DNA from: an uncultured Desulfovibrio sp.
Lineage (GTDB): Bacteria > Desulfobacterota > Desulfovibrionia > Desulfovibrionales > Desulfovibrionaceae
Length of the DNA: 64,000 bases
Assembly (NCBI GenBank): GCA_944327295.1
Contig: CALVHF010000001.1
Coordinates: 62,001 to 126,000 of the forward strand
Reading direction: 5' to 3'
In this document: positions 1 through 8,851 of the stretch, in pieces
Position numbering within the stretch: the first letter of the stretch is position 1
How the letters are laid out: the number at the start of each line of letters is the position of its first letter
Program-made: the position numbers and the translations under genes
The notes under the pieces: generated by a model
Told to the model about the DNA's origin: nothing
Databases searched by the model: none
What the model saw: the letters and a program-made list of their open reading frames with translations, nothing else

Positions 1-557
1 TGACTCTGGGTGTCCAGGACTTGGTGCCTCGAGGTCGGTTCAGGGAACCAGACAGGACTTGGATCGGGGCAGGATCGGTCCGGGACTTTTTGCCAGAGTA
101 GGCGATTTCCCGTTCCATTTCAAAGGATTGTTTGCCGTCTCTGTCGGCAGGATCCTGCAAGGGAACCTTGGGCTGCAGGCACATTTGACAGTCCCTGGAC
201 GCACTGCCGAAGACTTTTCTCAAGGAGGCCCAGCCTCTGACAGGCCATGACGGTTCACTGCAGCTGCCACTCTTCAAGGCCTATCTGCTCCTGGCGCATC
301 TTGGGCATCCCCTGGGACAGGCCTTTCTGGACAGTCAGGATCGTCTTGCAAGAGTCCTGCAGGCCAGAAACAACTCCCTGCTTGCCCACGGCTTTGAACC
401 TGTCAGTGCTGCCACGTGTAGGGAACTGCGCACGCTTGTTTTTGCCTTCTTGCAGATTGAGGTAGAGCAGCTTGTGCGTTTCCCAAGGCTTGAGGGGGCA
501 GTGCTTGTGCAGAAGCTGGAAAGTCTAGGACAAAGCTCAGAACAACTCCACGAATAA
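1..557 (+). pseudogene. Broken 3' part of a CARF-HEPN (Cas02710/Csx-type) gene
   Basis: No single frame spans this stretch. The last part is one open frame, 189-557, ending in TAA, with no ATG; it is closed upstream by an in-frame TGA at 186-188. Its product contains LLLAHLGHPLG and then RNNSLLAHGFEPV (coded around 366-404), an R-x6-H arrangement of the kind that forms the HEPN ribonuclease site of Csx1/Csm6/Cas02710 effectors. Earlier segments in other frames (for example RLCR near 137) resemble more N-terminal parts of the same family, so I read it as a decayed gene with more than one frameshift that begins before the window. No cas genes or CRISPR repeats are visible. A sequencing error or an unrelated HEPN toxin are alternatives. 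Confidence 0.45.
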
Positions 558-565
558 CGTGAAAT

Positions 566-602
566 AACAAGGCCCCGCTCGGCGAACGAGCGGGGCCTTG
601 TT
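566..602. terminator. Bidirectional intrinsic terminator
   Basis: A 15-bp perfect inverted repeat (AACAAGGCCCCGCTC and its complement) around a 7-nt loop. It lies between the plus-strand remnant and the 3' end of fdhE, so it can end transcription from both sides; the U-tract is interrupted (TTGTTATTT on the minus strand). Confidence 0.8.
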
Positions 603-642
603 GCACGGCAGTCTGCCGTGACTGAGCAAAAACATGCAGCTT

Positions 643-1572
643 CTAGAGCTGATTCCAGAGGGTGCGGCACATGGGGATGAGTTCCCTGTCCGCAGCCACG
701 ATGTCCAGGGGCAGCAATCCCAGGGCCATGACGTCAAGGTCAGGCACAGGGGAGATGGCACGCATGTCCAGGCCCACACAGTAGGTCTTGCACTCGGAGC
801 ACCAGGCTACATGTTCAGACTGGTTGCTGGTGGCATAGAAGATGTTCATGACGCCCTTCTTGTCCGAGCCGCAGGCCGGGCAGACGGCTCTGCGATACTT
901 CCAGTCCGCACCGCACATCCCGCAGTGCAGATACTTCCTGCCGCCGCCCTTGAGCAGGTAGGGATTGTGGTCGTCTTCAACCGGCTGCCCTAGCCATTCC
1001 ATGGCAGGAAGCCTGCCGCAGACGGGACAGTGTCCTTGTGTCCACAGGGTCCAGGGATCCTTTTCCCCTGCGGCAATATTGGCCGTGAAGGCCTTGAGCA
1101 CGGTGGAGAGGAGAAATTCGCAGACAAAGGTGATGCTGGCCCGCTCCTCCTCCGTGCCCTCGACAAGCGCTGCCATCCTTTCATCGTCCATGTCCAGAAG
1201 GGCCCGCAGAAAGTTATTGCTGAAGGCCTTGTCCTGCTCCTTCTCAAGGAAGGCAGTCACGGCATCAAACCTTGGCAGGAGCTGGGAATTGTCTGCAAAG
1301 TGCTGAAGCAGAGCGGCAGAACATTCCTTTGCAAAGGGCCACAGGGGAGCAAGGTCGCCGCCGGTGAGAAGACTCACACCCTGGGAAAAACGCTGTGGGT
1401 CCCTGGCAGGAAGATCCAGCTTGTGCATGGCAAACTGTTCCTGCAGTCGATCCACTTCCTGCCTCTGGGCAAGCCATATGGGCTCAAAGGCATCAATAAG
1501 TCCCTTGAGAACAGGTTTTTCTTCCCGCAGACGGGCAATGGTCTGAGCAGTGCGCTCGCTTGCCTTGGACAT
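643..1572 (-). CDS. fdhE: Formate dehydrogenase accessory protein FdhE
   Basis: 309-residue protein of the FdhE family, a cytoplasmic rubredoxin-like iron protein needed for maturation or activation of respiratory, Tat-exported formate dehydrogenases. The C-terminal half has the expected paired cysteine motifs CPVCGRLP, CGMCGADW, CPACGSDKKG and CSEC, which bind iron. The N-terminal half is helical and starts MSKASERT. It lies downstream of and co-directional with fdhAB but is separated from fdhB by 328 bp that contain a terminator, so it probably has its own promoter and differs in regulation from the catalytic subunits. Confidence 0.9.
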   Translation of the reverse strand: MSKASERTAQTIARLREEKPVLKGLIDAFEPIWLAQRQEVDRLQEQFAMHKLDLPARDPQRFSQGVSLLTGGDLAPLWPFAKECSAALLQHFADNSQLLPRFDAVTAFLEKEQDKAFSNNFLRALLDMDDERMAALVEGTEEERASITFVCEFLLSTVLKAFTANIAAGEKDPWTLWTQGHCPVCGRLPAMEWLGQPVEDDHNPYLLKGGGRKYLHCGMCGADWKYRRAVCPACGSDKKGVMNIFYATSNQSEHVAWCSECKTYCVGLDMRAISPVPDLDVMALGLLPLDIVAADRELIPMCRTLWNQL

Positions 1573-1900
1573 GTGTGCCCCCTTGAAAGAACTGAGAAAA
1601 AGAGTCAGCGTGGAGTATGTGTAATAAATGTATTTTAATACAATTTATGTATTATTGTATTAAATGTATTGTAAGATGAGACAACATCACAATGCTTGCC
1701 ACATTTTGTCTACCATAAATGTACAGAAGAAAAAAGGGGCCCTGTTTCCGCATGGAGGGGCCCCTGTCTGATCTGTCATGGACGCAACGTCGCCAGAAAA
1801 AACGTTCTAGTGTCTAATTATAAAAATCTATCCTGCTATATAAGTCCAAAATACAATGATTTTTAACCGGTAGCAGTATGTGAACTAATAAAATTAAGCA
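1573..1900. other. AT-rich fdhE-fdhB intergenic region with TGTATT repeats
   Basis: No gene is seen. The 3' part holds the fdhB terminator. Close to fdhE lies a markedly AT-rich island with four TGTATT hexamers (1629, 1648, 1656, 1665). The first forms a 14-bp perfect palindrome TGTATTTTAATACA (1629-1642). This is a plausible operator array for fdhE; the regulator is unknown. Confidence 0.5.
1729..1764 (-). terminator. Terminator after fdhAB
   Basis: On the minus strand a GGGGCCC/GGGCCCC stem with a 15-nt loop is followed by TTTTTT. It lies about 140 nt after the fdhB stop and should end the fdhAB message before fdhE. Confidence 0.75.
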
Positions 1901-2557
1901 CTAGAAGGTTGCGTATTCGTAGTAATGTTCCTTTTCCTCGGCAAGCAGATAGATGACATTGACATCTTGGGGATCGGCAAGGAAGGCCTTGGGGAAGGTC
2001 TTTTTGACCTTGGCCAGGCGCTTCTGGGCAAGCTCCAGCATTTCGGAGCGTTCACCGAAGGCCATGGCGCCGGTGGGACAGGTCTTGACGCAGATGGGCA
2101 CCATGCCGGCCTGCAGCCTGTCGATGCAATAGTCGCACTTGGTGAGCTTGCCGGTTTTGTCGTCCCTGCGGGGGATGTTGTACGGGCAGACCTGACGGAT
2201 GGCCTCGCAGTCTTCGGCGCTCAGGGAAGCCGTGCGATCCGTGAAGAGCACGGCACCTGTCTTGGCGTCCTGGATGATGGCTCCCTCAAGCACCATGTCG
2301 GCCACGTCCTTGCAGGGAGGAACGAGGCAGTGACGGCACTGTTCGGGGAAGAAGTTCCAGTGAACGACCTTGTTCTCATCGAGATGTTCGCGGAAGCGGA
2401 CAATCTTGAGATTGTAGGGGTTCAGGTCCGGGGGGTTCTGATGGGTACCTGTCTGCTTGGTCTGATTTGCCGGAAGGTTGTGCCACTCTTTGCAAGCGAT
2501 TTGACAGCCCCGACATGCAGTACACCTTGTTGTATCAATAAGAATGCTCTTGGGCAT
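1901..2557 (-). CDS. fdhB: Formate dehydrogenase iron-sulfur (beta) subunit
   Basis: 218-residue four-cluster ferredoxin-like subunit that passes electrons from the Mo/W catalytic subunit to periplasmic cytochromes or a membrane partner. The first cluster motif is CTACRGCQIAC at residues 12-22; further cysteine groups are CRHCLVPPC, a CPYN motif, and CDYCIDR with CVKTCPTG. The length matches the soluble Desulfovibrio beta subunits, which lack the C-terminal membrane helix of E. coli FdnH. The start is supported by AAGGAGC seven bases upstream. It follows fdhA in the same transcript after 53 nt. No cytochrome or membrane subunit gene is next to it, consistent with a soluble FdhAB that uses the cytochrome c3 pool. 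Confidence 0.9.
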   Translation of the reverse strand: MPKSILIDTTRCTACRGCQIACKEWHNLPANQTKQTGTHQNPPDLNPYNLKIVRFREHLDENKVVHWNFFPEQCRHCLVPPCKDVADMVLEGAIIQDAKTGAVLFTDRTASLSAEDCEAIRQVCPYNIPRRDDKTGKLTKCDYCIDRLQAGMVPICVKTCPTGAMAFGERSEMLELAQKRLAKVKKTFPKAFLADPQDVNVIYLLAEEKEHYYEYATF

Positions 2558-2576
2558 AGCTGCTCCTTTTCGGGGA

Positions 2577-2602
2577 GCTCCTGGAAGCGGACTTCCAGGA
2601 GC
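2577..2602 (-). promoter_or_regulatory. Hairpin between fdhA and fdhB
   Basis: An 11-bp perfect stem with a 4-nt loop in the fdhA-fdhB spacer. No T-run follows it, so it is more likely an mRNA processing or stability element than a terminator. Confidence 0.55.
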
Positions 2603-2610
2603 CCTTCAAT

Positions 2611-5600
2611 TTAGCCAATTTCGGTCAGTTTATCGAGCTTGCGCAGATTCACAAGGCAGGCCTTGCATTCCTGAATGGTCGTATTGGGATCATAGGCACC
2701 GATTGTGAGTCTGTTGGTGGCATCGCCGCACTTGGGGGTCATCCAGCCAAAGGCAAAGGGCATGCCCACAAGGTGGACGGTCTTGCCCATGATAGTGAAC
2801 GGACGCAGACGCACCGTTACCATGGCAATGGCTTCGCAGGAGCCTCTGGCGCTTTCCAGCAGGACACCGTCGCCGTTCTTGATACCCTTTTCCTTGGCCA
2901 GTTCGTGGCTCATTTCCACGTAGAGCTGCGGCTCGGCTTCCAGCAGGTTCGGCGTGTTGCGGGTTTCGCCGCCGCCACACCAGTGTTCGGTCATGCTGTA
3001 GGTCGTGAGCACGATGGGGTACTTCGGATCGGCTGGCTCGGCCACCTTCTTCATGTCCTCCTCAAAGAACTTGTACACAGGGCTGCACAGCTGCTTGGAG
3101 AAGGGATGGCTCTTGAGCGGTGTTTCCACAGGCTCGTAGTGTTCGGGGAAGGGACCGTCGGCACGGCCGGGGCCAAAGAGCTGGGCCACGCCGTCCGCGT
3201 GCATGATGAAGGGCAGCTTGCCGCCCTTTTCGGCCAGCGGCGGCCAGGGGCCGTCCGGCACGTCGCCGTCCCAGGACTTGCCGTTCCAGACGATGACGGG
3301 CAGGCTGGGATTCCAAGGCTTGCCGTGTTCGTCCACAGAGGCACGGTTGTACAGGATGCGCCTGTTGACCGGCCAGCACCAGGACCAGTTCGGGTAGATG
3401 CCCAAACGGGCCTGCAGAGGCGTCTGCTTCGGATTGCGGCGCTTGGACTTGTTGCCTTCTTCCTCGGTGTAGCTTGCCGTGTAGAGCCAGTTCAGGGAAG
3501 AAGTGGAACCATCGGCCTGCAGGTTGCCAAAGGCGGGCACGAGCTCGCCACGATGGTAGACCTTGTTGCCAACCTTGACATCAGACCAGAAGTAGCCGTT
3601 GATGCGCTTGGTCCAGTCTTCGGCCTTGTACTGTTCGGGCCAGATCATGTTGAGCACAGGTTCGGGGAAGACACCGCCTTCCTTCCTGTACAGCTCGCGG
3701 ACCTTGTTCATCAGGGGCACCAGCATGTTGCCGAAGTCGCGGGCTTCACCTTGCGGCTCAATGGCCTTGTCGAACCACTGCAGCCAGCGACCGCTGTTGC
3801 TGATGGTGCCTTCCTTTTCGATACGATGGGCAGAGGGCAGCAGGAAGACTTCGGTCTTGATCTTCTTGGGATCCACACCGGGCCTGTGCCAGTTGTCCGA
3901 GGTCTCGGAGTTGTGAATTTCGCCGCAGACAAGCCAGTCCAGATGGTCAAGGGACTCACGGACCTTGTTGACATTGGCAAAGCTTTGACAGGGGTTGACA
4001 CCGAAGACAAAGCCGCCGCGCATGCGGTCATGCAGGGCATTGTCGATGACAGAGTAGTAGGAGGTATCGGCAAAGGTATCCAGTTTCGGCAGCCACTGGT
4101 AGCCGAACTCGTTGTCCTTTGTGGCGGCATCGCCAAACCATGCCTTGAGGAGGCTGACCATGTACTTGGGCGTATTGGCCTTCCAGTTCGCACTTTCGGG
4201 GAACTTCGTGGTCGGCGTGTTGGCCTTGAGGTACTGATCCAGGGTCTGCCACTGGGCTCTGGGCATGGACATGTAGCCGGGAATGCTGTCGTAGAGCAGG
4301 GCATGGTCGGTGGAACCCTGCACATTGGGCTCGCCGCGCAGGGCGTTGATGCCGCCGCCGGCAACACCGATGTTGCCCAGGAGCAGCTGAATCATGGCCG
4401 AGGTGCGGATGATCTGCACGCCGGTGGTATGCTGCGTCCAGCCGATGGCATAGAGGATGGTGCCGGCCCGGTTGGGCTTGCCCGTGGCACAGAAGATGTC
4501 GTAGACGCGCACCAGATCCTGTTCGGAGATACCGGTGACTTCGGAAACGGTCTTCAGTGTGTAGCGTGAATAGTGTTCCTTGAGCAGATTGAAGACGCAG
4601 CGCGGATTCTTCCATTCCTTGTCAACGACAATGGATCCGTCCGCATTCTTCTCGAAGGCCCAGGTCTTGGCGTCATAGCGTCTGTTCTTGGTGTCCAGGC
4701 CGCTGAAGACTCCGTCCTTGAAGTAGTAGTCCTTGCCGACAACAAAACTCGCATTGGTGTACAGGCGGACGTAGTCCTCCTGATAGAGCTTCTTGTCGAG
4801 GATGTACCGGATCATGCCACCCAGGAAGGCAATGTCCGAGCCGGAACGAATCGGCACATGGAAATCGCAGCGGGCGGAGGTACGGGAGAACTTGGGATCT
4901 ATGTGGATGAGCGTAGCACCGTTGTCCTTGGCGGCCAGCACCCACTTGAAGGAAACAGGATGATGTTCGGCAGCGTTGCTGCCGATGATGAGAACGCAAT
5001 TGGAATTCTTGATATCAATCCAGTGGTTTGTCATTGCACCACGACCGAACGACTCTGCCAGAGCCGGTACAGTGGGGCTGTGTCAGACACGGGCCTGGTG
5101 GTCAATACAGACCATGCCCAGGCTTTTGACGGCTGAATTGATGACGGTGCACTCTTCGTTGGAGGCATGGGAGGTACCCATCCAGAAAAGCGATTCCAGA
5201 CGGTTGACCGTCTGGCCCTGCTTGTTCTTCTGCTTGAAGTCCGCATCGCGTGCGTCCTTGATGCGGCGGGCAATCTGGTCCAGTGTCCAATCCCAGCTCT
5301 TTTCCTCCCATTTGTCGCTGTAGGGAGCGCGGTACATGGGCTTGAGAACACGGCCATGTGTATGTGTGTACATGCTGTGCAGGGCGGCGCCCTTGGCACA
5401 CAGGGATCCTTCGTTGACGGGATAGTCCGGATCGCCTTCAGTGGAGATGAGCTTGCCATCCCTGACATAGGCAATAACCTGACAGCAGACAGCACAGAAA
5501 GGACAGACGCTGATGACTTCCTTGGCGCCCTCAATCTTGAGGGTCTTGGCATAGGCCTTCACGTCCTTCAGGTCGAAACCCATGAGGGACAGGGTCAGCA

Positions 5601-5646
5601 CGCCAGCGCTCAGCCCTTTGAGAAAACTCCGCCTTGTTGCTTGCAT
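2611..5646 (-). CDS. fdhA: Selenocysteine formate dehydrogenase catalytic (alpha) subunit
   Basis: Periplasmic Mo/W-bis-MGD enzyme for reversible formate oxidation, 1011 residues when the in-frame TGA at 5083-5085 is read as selenocysteine 188 (context HQARV-Sec-HSP, the formate dehydrogenase active-site signature). It starts MQATRRSFLKG at 5646, a twin-arginine signal, with GGAGGA eight bases upstream. A [4Fe-4S] site follows (CPFCAVCC, later SLCAKG). Downstream of the TGA the frame continues without a break into the molybdopterin oxidoreductase body and the dinucleotide-binding C-terminal domain. Standard gene callers would split it at 5083. selA, selB, selC and other cofactor genes are not in the window. 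The leading gene of the fdhAB transcript. Confidence 0.95.
5041..5085 (-). promoter_or_regulatory. Selenocysteine UGA and likely bacterial SECIS
   Basis: The UGA codon occupies 5085-5083 on the minus strand. About 15 nt after it the message can fold ACCG-g-CTCT-ggc-AGAG-tcgtt-CGGT, a small stem-loop at the distance at which bacterial SelB-dependent SECIS elements lie. Family knowledge (FdhA homologs carry Sec here) supports recoding; the exact fold is inferred. Confidence 0.75.
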
Positions 5647-6219
5647 GGAGTCCTCCAGGAAAACTATATGTTTTTGCCCGCTCGTTTCTGTCCCTGATAC
5701 ACAGGCAGGGAAAAGTACATTGGAACAGGCCTTTATTCCCATTTACTCCAAAATTCGTGACACGGCAAGAGATGGTCGCCAATTGGGACGTCCTCTGCGG
5801 GGAGCATCAGGAAAAACATCGCGAATTTCAAGGAAAACCCTCGCTGTCCGCTGCCTGCTTTACAAAGGCTTGAGGGGGGAAGCCCTGCCTGTATCCGTCT
5901 AGTGCAGTCACGCTTTTTTCAGAGCCAGCAGGGATGATGGCAGAGGATGACGAGCTCCTTCTTTTGGGAATACAGTCTTTCTCCGGGCATTCCGGTTCGC
6001 AGGCGTCCCTCGGGGATCGTGCCCGTCAGGCAGCCTTTGAGCAGGAAAATCCTTTTTTTCACAGTTTCTGTTCGTGATACACGCGTGGACGATTGCGCCT
6101 GTCTCCGGCTGGCTGCTCCCTCAAAAAAACGTGCGTGACTTTTGTCTCCGTTGCTGTGAAGCTTGCGGCGAAGCATCGTGCTCAAGATCATGTAACGCGT
6201 TTTGCAAAGAGGAACATCT
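5647..6219. other. Divergent intergenic region fdhA / DUF362 gene
   Basis: 573 bp between the fdhA start (minus) and the next plus-strand gene. It must contain the fdhAB promoter on the minus strand and probably one for the plus-strand pair. I saw no convincing sigma54 or sigma70 boxes, riboswitch or gene; short frames here lack ribosome sites. No thiamine (THI-box) element was found ahead of thiE. Confidence 0.5.
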
Positions 6220-7170
6220 ATGTTTCAGGAAGCACCGGATGTGGCGATTGCCGTCTGCCTTGCCAGATGCCCGGCCAGCGAGGCTGCGGCACAGGTCCTG
6301 CCGGACCTTCTGGACAGGGCAGAGCTGTGGGGCGGCCGGTCCCTGCACGGATTGCACATCCTTGTCAAGCCCAATCTCTTGCGCAATAGTGCCCTGGCCT
6401 GCACGGATCCCCAGGTGGTTGCAGCTGTCTGCCAGTGGCTTCTGGAGGCTGGTGCCAGAGTGATCGTGGCCGATTCTCCGGGCTTTGGCACGGCCCGCAG
6501 CGTGGCCAGGGACACAGGTCTCAGTGCCGCTCTGGCACGACTTGGCCTGGCAGTTCAGCCCATGGCCAGGGGATCGCATGTGCGTCTTTCCACCGGTTCG
6601 GAGATCCTGATTTCCCAAACGGCCCTGGAAGCAGACCTGATTGTGTCCGTACCCAAGGTCAAGGCGCACAGCCAGATGCGGCTCTCCCTGTCCTGCAAGA
6701 ATCTCTACGGCTGTGTGCCGGGCCTGTACAAGGCCTTCTATCATACCCGCGAGGGGGATGATCCCGGGCGTTTTGCGGCCATGCAGGCAGCCCTGCTGGA
6801 CGCCCTGCCGCCCGTGGCTGCCGTGGTGGACGGCATCGTCGCCATGCACAGGACAGGGCCTTCGGGAGGCGATGCCTATCCCCTGGGCCTTGTGGCCGCT
6901 TCCTCCAGCCCCGTGGCACTGGACGAGACGCTCTGCCATGTGCTTGGGCAGGATCCTGCGAACATTCCGCTCCAGAAAGCCTTCATGGACGCAGGCCACA
7001 GGGACTGCGAGAGCAGGGGGCGAGGGCGCCGCTATCCCATGCTTCGGCCGGAAGAGGTTGCCTGCACGGACTTCCTTGTGCCGGTCCATCTCATGCACAC
7101 ATCCTTCAAGCCCTTGCGATTGCTGCGCAGCTGCTGCATTCGCCTGTGGAAGGAATACGTTGTCCGTTAG
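6220..7170 (+). CDS. DUF362 family protein
   Basis: 316 residues when started at the ATG at 6220, which has AGAGGA six bases upstream; a TTG at 6202 is less likely. DUF362 domain: HILVKPNLLR, then ADSPGFG, and the conserved stretch SVPKVKAHSQMRLSLSCKNLYGCVPG (about residues 144-169). DUF362 proteins are often fused to ferredoxin domains, which this one lacks; their function is mostly unknown. The C-terminus (FKPLRLLRSCCIRLWKEYV) is basic and hydrophobic, perhaps membrane-associating. It is followed after 48 bp by thiE in the same direction, so the two are probably co-transcribed; that does not by itself show a thiamine role. Confidence 0.8.
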   Translation: MFQEAPDVAIAVCLARCPASEAAAQVLPDLLDRAELWGGRSLHGLHILVKPNLLRNSALACTDPQVVAAVCQWLLEAGARVIVADSPGFGTARSVARDTGLSAALARLGLAVQPMARGSHVRLSTGSEILISQTALEADLIVSVPKVKAHSQMRLSLSCKNLYGCVPGLYKAFYHTREGDDPGRFAAMQAALLDALPPVAAVVDGIVAMHRTGPSGGDAYPLGLVAASSSPVALDETLCHVLGQDPANIPLQKAFMDAGHRDCESRGRGRRYPMLRPEEVACTDFLVPVHLMHTSFKPLRLLRSCCIRLWKEYVVR

Positions 7171-7218
7171 ACTGCCGTCCTGCATCAGCCGGCAGATTTT
7201 GTTTTGAGGAGGTTAGTG

Positions 7219-7860
7219 ATGCCAGTCATTCTTCCGGGACAGACAGATCTCTATGCCCTTACGGATGAAGGCCTTTCCCGTGGCCGCAGCCTAGAGGAAG
7301 TGGCCAGAGCCCTGCTCGGTGCAGGCATACGCATCCTGCAGTACAGGGAAAAAAGGAAAAAGGACGGCGAAAAGCTGGAACAGTGCCGCCTGCTGCGCCG
7401 GATCACCAGAGAATATGATGCCTGCTTCATTATAGATGATCATGTGGACATCGCCATGCTCTGCGAAGCGGACGGAGTGCATGTGGGCCAGGAGGACATT
7501 CCCCTTGCTGATGTGCGTGCGCTTGTGGGCAGCAGCATGTGCATTGGCGTCTCCACCCATGCGCCCGAGCAGGCACTGGCCGCAGTGCAGGGCGGAGCAG
7601 ACTACATAGGCGTGGGGCCGGTCTATGCCACCCAGACCAAGGAAGACGTCTGCGCGCCCGTGGGCCTTGGCTACGTGGATTGGGTGCACAGTCACATTTC
7701 CCTGCCCTTTGTGTGCATTGGCGGCATCAAGGCCCACAACATCCGTGAGGTGGTCGCCCATGGCGGTACATGCTGCGCCCTGGTGTCGGAATTCGTGGCC
7801 GCCGACGACATAGCCCTGGTCGTGGAGAAGGTGCGCAGGGCCATGCACGAACGTGCCTGA
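7219..7860 (+). CDS. thiE: Thiamine-phosphate synthase
   Basis: 213-residue TIM-barrel enzyme that joins HMP-pyrophosphate and the thiazole phosphate to give thiamine monophosphate. Family features in order: LYALTDE at the N-terminus, QYREKRK (substrate-binding Q/R/K near residue 44), IIDDHVDIA with ADGVHVGQEDIP, IGVSTHAPEQA, and ADYIGVGPVYATQTK near the C-terminal phosphate site, then IGGI. The ATG at 7219 has GAGGAGG close upstream; a TTG 15 bases earlier is rejected. No other thi gene and no TPP riboswitch is adjacent. A hairpin terminator lies after the gene. Confidence 0.92.
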   Translation: MPVILPGQTDLYALTDEGLSRGRSLEEVARALLGAGIRILQYREKRKKDGEKLEQCRLLRRITREYDACFIIDDHVDIAMLCEADGVHVGQEDIPLADVRALVGSSMCIGVSTHAPEQALAAVQGGADYIGVGPVYATQTKEDVCAPVGLGYVDWVHSHISLPFVCIGGIKAHNIREVVAHGGTCCALVSEFVAADDIALVVEKVRRAMHERA

Positions 7861-7954
7861 CCACAGGGACAGAAACGTTGCAGCTGCCTTCAGGGATCGT
7901 ATCTTTTCCTGAACATATTTTTCCAGGACAGATTGTTTCGTGCCGCACAAAATC

Positions 7955-8001
7955 AAGGGGTCCTCTGTACAGAATCATGATTCTGCACAAGAGGATCCCT
8001 T
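7955..8001. terminator. Convergent terminator between thiE and the lipoprotein gene
   Basis: Long imperfect inverted repeat whose core CAGAATCATGATTCTG is a perfect 16-bp palindrome, flanked by AAGGGGTCCTCT and its near complement. It sits between two convergent genes. U-tracts are weak, so termination is inferred from position and stem strength. Confidence 0.6.
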
Positions 8002-8067
8002 TGCTTTGGTGCACGCCACGACAGGGAGACAGGTGTTCGGCAGGAGCGTGATGGAGGATGCGACGGC

Positions 8068-8787
8068 CTATCCCCTGTTCCTCGTTTTCTTTCTCTTGCT
8101 GACCTTCTTCTTGGACTTGCGCACGGACTTCTTCTTGGTCACGGTGGTGGGCTTATAGAACTGGGCATCCTCGCTGGAGGCGGCAATGCCTGCAATGTCT
8201 TCGGCCAGGGCCTCTTCCATGGCATGTCCTTTCAGGACTTCCCTATGCGCGGTGACAAGGCCTATGCGCACTTGGGTACTGCTTTTCCTGGTGCGCGAGG
8301 AAATATTGCGCAGCTGTGCGTTCTTGCCGGGAACAGTGCGCCGCACCAGCAGCAGATCGGCCACAAGCACGCCTTCCTCGCCCTGCAGGGCGGAGAGGGC
8401 GGCATCATAGCCGGATTTGACGCAGGTTTGCAGGTCCTGTTTGTTGCCAGGCCCCTTGTAGAGAATCTTCAGGGTAATGATGCGCTCAGCCTGACTTGGC
8501 TGTTCTGTGAGAGTGAAATTGTGCTGGAGCAGGACGCGTTCCAGGCGTGCCTTGAGAAGCCCCGAGACATGCCGCTGATCACTGATCGTAATGAAGGCTG
8601 CTTCCTTGTTGGCATTGCGTGCCGGCTGCACGGGAACGGAGTGGAAGAAGGCCAGATCCGCAGGCGGGGCCGGGTGCTCTACTTCCCGGGCCAGCCGCCC
8701 CTGGGAGGAATGCGAGGGGCAGGCCGTCAGGGTCAGGCACAGGGCGACAAGAAAGGCAAAATGCAGAATCAGTGTACAGGGGCGCAT
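8068..8787 (-). CDS. TraT-like outer membrane lipoprotein with basic tail
   Basis: 239 residues from the ATG at 8787, which has AGGAGA just upstream. A lipoprotein signal (LVALCLTLTAC) gives a lipidated Cys near residue 23. The middle contains a fold reminiscent of the TraT/complement-resistance lipoprotein family: repression of the N-terminal variable region, then ERIITLKILYKG and a later region VRIGLVTAHREVLKG. The last 27 residues are extraordinarily basic (KKKSVRKSKKKVSKRKK), unlike TraT. The neighbour at 8852-9538 is a clearer TraT relative in the same direction, 64 bp upstream, so the pair may be an old duplication forming one operon. Family assignment is tentative; the function is unknown. 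Confidence 0.55.
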   Translation of the reverse strand: MRPCTLILHFAFLVALCLTLTACPSHSSQGRLAREVEHPAPPADLAFFHSVPVQPARNANKEAAFITISDQRHVSGLLKARLERVLLQHNFTLTEQPSQAERIITLKILYKGPGNKQDLQTCVKSGYDAALSALQGEEGVLVADLLLVRRTVPGKNAQLRNISSRTRKSSTQVRIGLVTAHREVLKGHAMEEALAEDIAGIAASSEDAQFYKPTTVTKKKSVRKSKKKVSKRKKTRNRG

Positions 8788-8851
8788 GGTTCTCCTCATT
8801 GAAGGTGGCATGCCGGGACGGGGCCGAAACCTGTGGGCGCACAGGCTGTGC

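Noticed and set aside
5647-6219. TPP riboswitch upstream of the DUF362-thiE pair
   Set aside because: No THI-box CUGAGA/ACCUGAUCUGG motifs.
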